Assembly (NCBI GenBank): GCA_001915575.1
Contig: MNQT01000001.1
Coordinates: 1 to 26,128 of the forward strand
Reading direction: 5' to 3'
Origin: Bacteroides sp. CAG:1060_57_27
GTDB taxonomy: Bacteria > Bacteroidota > Bacteroidia > Bacteroidales > UBA932
DNA length: 26,128 nt
Part shown: piece by piece, positions 24,461 through 26,128 of the stretch
Layout of the letters: every line of letters begins with the position of its first letter
Position numbering within the stretch: the first letter of the stretch is position 1
Position numbers and translations under genes: made by a program
Notes under the pieces: model-generated
Databases searched by the model: none
Told to the model about the DNA's origin: nothing
The model's input: only the letters and a program-made list of their open reading frames with translations

Positions 24461-25014
24461 CCCGTAGCCGCCGGGAGCCTACAAGATTGTAGGAGGGGGC
24501 ATGTTTCGGCATTGGTGAGCATCATCGCAAACTGTCGGAAATACGCTATTCCTTCCTTGCAAGTACGTTATCCACTATACCATACATTTCAATAACCTTA
24601 CCTAAGCAAGCTCAATGACAATTTCCGGCAAGGCAGGTCCGGTCTACAAGGCAGGATATGTCAAACCTTATGATATTCGCGAGGAGTCATCGCCCGCATG
24701 ACGATTCATGAAATCTTTCATTATGAAGCTCTTACCGACCCTTCTCTGACCTATGAGTAAAATAATCTGATGCCTTCCGAGCCAATGATCGATCTTTTCG
24801 GCGTAGTATTTTCTTATAAAAATTCGATACACAAATAGGAATCTGTTAGAAACAAGCTATTTATAAGCTTTTCTCAAAGAGTGAGGTAATGACTTGGCAA
24901 CGGTTGCTAATTCTGTGATATGCGGTGTATTTCCACCTAAAAACTCTCGCCGACTGCAAAAATACAAAAAAAAGAGGATAGGAGTGCAAGTCTTATAAAG
25001 TTTTTTCTTGCTTT
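24461..25014. other. AT-rich gap with gene debris
   Basis: Apart from the ATPase fragment at 24668-24832, no intact gene is seen. Composition shifts here from GC-rich to AT-rich and stays so through the AraC gene to about 25985. This looks like the left part of an acquired island; no terminal repeats or recombinase gene were recognised. Near 24567-24600 the minus strand contains a short peptide-like stretch (KVIEMYGIVDNVLARKE, then stop) that could be another remnant. Confidence 0.5.
24668..24832 (-). pseudogene. N-terminal fragment of an AAA ATPase (AAA_14-like)
   Basis: 54 codons read on the minus strand from a GTG at 24832 to a TAA at 24668-24670. The peptide contains KYYAEKIDHWLGRHQIILLI then GQRRVGKS, a Walker A motif, then FIMKDFMNRH. 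This is the characteristic start of the AAA_14-type ATPases often found with DUF4143, which are normally about 400 aa. The frame stops right after the first helix beyond the P-loop and no downstream continuation (Walker B, DUF4143) is found in any frame, so it is a remnant. Confidence 0.7.
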
Positions 25015-25914
25015 TCATTCGTATATTCCATTTTGGTAGTCCGTGATATATTGCGTAAATGTCTTTCCCGTCTGTTGCTTGAAGAAGCGCATCAGATGGC
25101 TGGGGTCGGAAAAGTGGAACTCGTCCGCCAACTGGCTCACGTTGCGGTCGGAGAACAACAGCTCGTTTTTCAATTCCTCCAACAAGCGTTGTTTGAGCAG
25201 ATGGGTGGCGGACACGCCGAACTGCGCCATTACAGAATTGTTCAGAGTGATACGGCTCACACGGAGCATATCGGCATATTCCTGAACACGCTGCACGGTG
25301 TGGATATGCTTTTCGAGCAAGTCCTTGAACTGGAATGCATAATTGTTCTTCGGCACTTCGACCGGCAGACGGTAAGTTTTGGCGTATGCCCGGTTGATAA
25401 CCACCAACAGATAGTAAAGCACAGATACGATAAGGTTGTAAGTGTCTGCCACAGGACGCAGCAGCTCCTGTTTTATCTTCCCCAAGAGGCGCATATATTC
25501 CGCCAGTTCTTCCGGCGCGGCAAACAGGTACGGTGGCGTGTCGGTCTGATAATAATACAGCAGGCGATAGACGAAGAACTTGTCGGCGATGAACGTGCGC
25601 ATAAAGTCTTCGCGAAAGATAAGAAAGGTGTAGTCCAGTTCCGCTTCGTCCACGTGCCATTCCTGTTGCTGGTGCGGCGACAGGAGGAGCACCATATCGT
25701 CCCGTAACTCTATTTTGCGGAAGTTTAACAGCACATAGCCATTGACGCGGCGAAAGAAATAGAAACTGAAAAAATCCGTCTTGAACGTCCGGTGCTCGGT
25801 CAAGACACCACAGATGTCCTTGCTCTCGCCTGTGTTAATGTAGAAGTCCACGCCGCAACGTGTCTTGCTGAACGGGACGCTGACCAGTCTTTCGGGGTTG
25901 GTTATCGTTTTCAT
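25015..25914 (-). CDS. AraC family transcriptional regulator
   Basis: 299 aa from the ATG at 25914 (MKTITNPERLVSVPFSKTRCG), placed 22 bases after a clear -7 element; the longer open frame upstream crosses that promoter. Residues 1-190 form a cupin-like sensing domain (e.g. LLLSPHQQQEWHVDEAELDYTFLIF), and 200-299 hold two helix-turn-helix units, RVQEYADMLRVSRITLNNSVMAQFG and NVSQLADEFHFSDPSHLMRFFKQQTGKTFTQYI. Its base composition and codon use are clearly less GC-rich than the core genes, suggesting transfer from a Bacteroides-like donor. Ligand and targets are unknown; the lysO-like gene is divergent and next door. Confidence 0.92.
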   Translation of the reverse strand: MKTITNPERLVSVPFSKTRCGVDFYINTGESKDICGVLTEHRTFKTDFFSFYFFRRVNGYVLLNFRKIELRDDMVLLLSPHQQQEWHVDEAELDYTFLIFREDFMRTFIADKFFVYRLLYYYQTDTPPYLFAAPEELAEYMRLLGKIKQELLRPVADTYNLIVSVLYYLLVVINRAYAKTYRLPVEVPKNNYAFQFKDLLEKHIHTVQRVQEYADMLRVSRITLNNSVMAQFGVSATHLLKQRLLEELKNELLFSDRNVSQLADEFHFSDPSHLMRFFKQQTGKTFTQYITDYQNGIYE

Positions 25915-25936
25915 CGCTCTTGTTCTTTGCTTTCTG

Positions 25937-25944
25937 CAAATATA
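25937..25944 (-). promoter_or_regulatory. -7 promoter element of the araC gene
   Basis: TATATTTG on the minus strand (25944-25937) fits TAnnTTTG exactly. No TTTG is seen 19-21 bases upstream. Start codon at 25914, leader about 20 bases. Confidence 0.6.
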
Positions 25945-25985
25945 CATTATTCTTTTATCAGAATGGCATATATTTCTCTTTTTAA

Positions 25986-26128
25986 GGCATAGTGCTGGGC
26001 CGGCTTCACGCCGTGCCCGCCACGGCAGACCTCGACGCCATAAGCCTCGGGGTGCTCTGCACACTGATATTCTTCGTGGGCTACGGCATAGGCAACGACA
26101 CCACCATGCTGGCCCGGTTCCGCAGCCT
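25986..26128 (+). CDS. LysO-like exporter, 5'-truncated, runs off the window
   Basis: The frame from 25986 reads GIVLGRLHAVPATADLDAIS, then LGVLCTLIFFVGYGIGND up to the window end. This matches the N-terminal domain of lysine exporter LysO (YbjE): a short first helix ending in GxxxG-R/Y-L, then a helix with LxLFFxGxxIG. The codon directly before Gly is TAA (25983-25985), so the usual first ten or so residues are missing. A GTG at 25992 with AAGG a few bases upstream could rescue translation, but the first helix would be short. The break falls where sequence turns AT-rich, so truncation by the araC island is likely. GC content here matches the core genome. Confidence 0.6.

Noticed and set aside
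24331..24525. 64-codon minus-strand frame rich in Ala, Phe and Leu
   Set aside because: It is a translation of the 10-bp minisatellite; the period is not a multiple of three.
25963..25985. ATG at 25963 as the lost start of the lysO-like gene via a frameshift in the T run
   Set aside because: The codon before Gly is TAA in the lysO frame, so no single insertion or deletion in the T run restores a continuous frame.

Overview
The window looks like a chromosome segment of a GC-rich member of the Bacteroidales (Bacteroidota). Support for this: promoters carry the Bacteroidota -7 element TAnnTTTG (found before recF, the TPR gene, mmdA, trmH and araC); the gene set is typical of the order (DUF721 after recF, DUF4301, the DUF2764 V-ATPase operon, an Omp85 lipoprotein of TamL type, a four-gene Na+-pumping methylmalonyl-CoA decarboxylase). 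A Rikenellaceae-like gut organism is a guess. Core genes are GC-rich yet use many ATA (Ile) and AGG (Arg) codons; the right end (about 24.5-25.98 kb) is clearly more AT-rich and looks acquired.

Layout. 1-338: non-coding, with two strong hairpins and a 17-bp direct repeat. 339-2126 (-): exported alpha/beta-hydrolase esterase and a mutarotase-like lipoprotein. 2173-2910 (-): cytoplasmic cyclophilin. 3010-4446 (-): yebC and a membrane-anchored TPR protein. 4536-6986 (+): recF, DUF721/dciA-like gene and pdxB, overlapping by a few bases. 7033-8526 (+): DUF4301. 8826-12370 (+): methylmalonyl-CoA decarboxylase operon (alpha, OadG-like, biotin carrier, beta). 12737-19802 (+): V-type ATPase operon E-DUF2764-A-B-D-I-K. 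19827-24018 (-), convergent: SpoU/TrmH methyltransferase, tamL, GH13 hydrolase. 24028-25014: repeats, promoters and a fragment of an AAA ATPase. 25015-25914 (-): AraC regulator. 25986-26128 (+): 5'-truncated LysO-like gene running off the end.

How it fits together. The decarboxylase uses the last steps of the succinate-to-propionate pathway to pump Na+. The V-ATPase c subunit carries the Na+-type ligand set (Thr56, Gln57, Gln99, Glu128), so the two neighbouring operons plausibly form one Na+ circuit. Both are preceded by related non-coding modules: a 28-bp-stem, 17-nt-loop hairpin whose loop matches at 15 of 17 positions (in opposite orientations), followed by a shared GACAGGCRTAGAA box just before the promoter. 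This shared module is the most interesting unexplained signal here. Second is a tandemly duplicated promoter-plus-palindrome module upstream of trmH-tamL, and third the junction between the AT-rich araC island and a beheaded lysO-like gene. No rRNA, tRNA, complete transposon or CRISPR array was seen.
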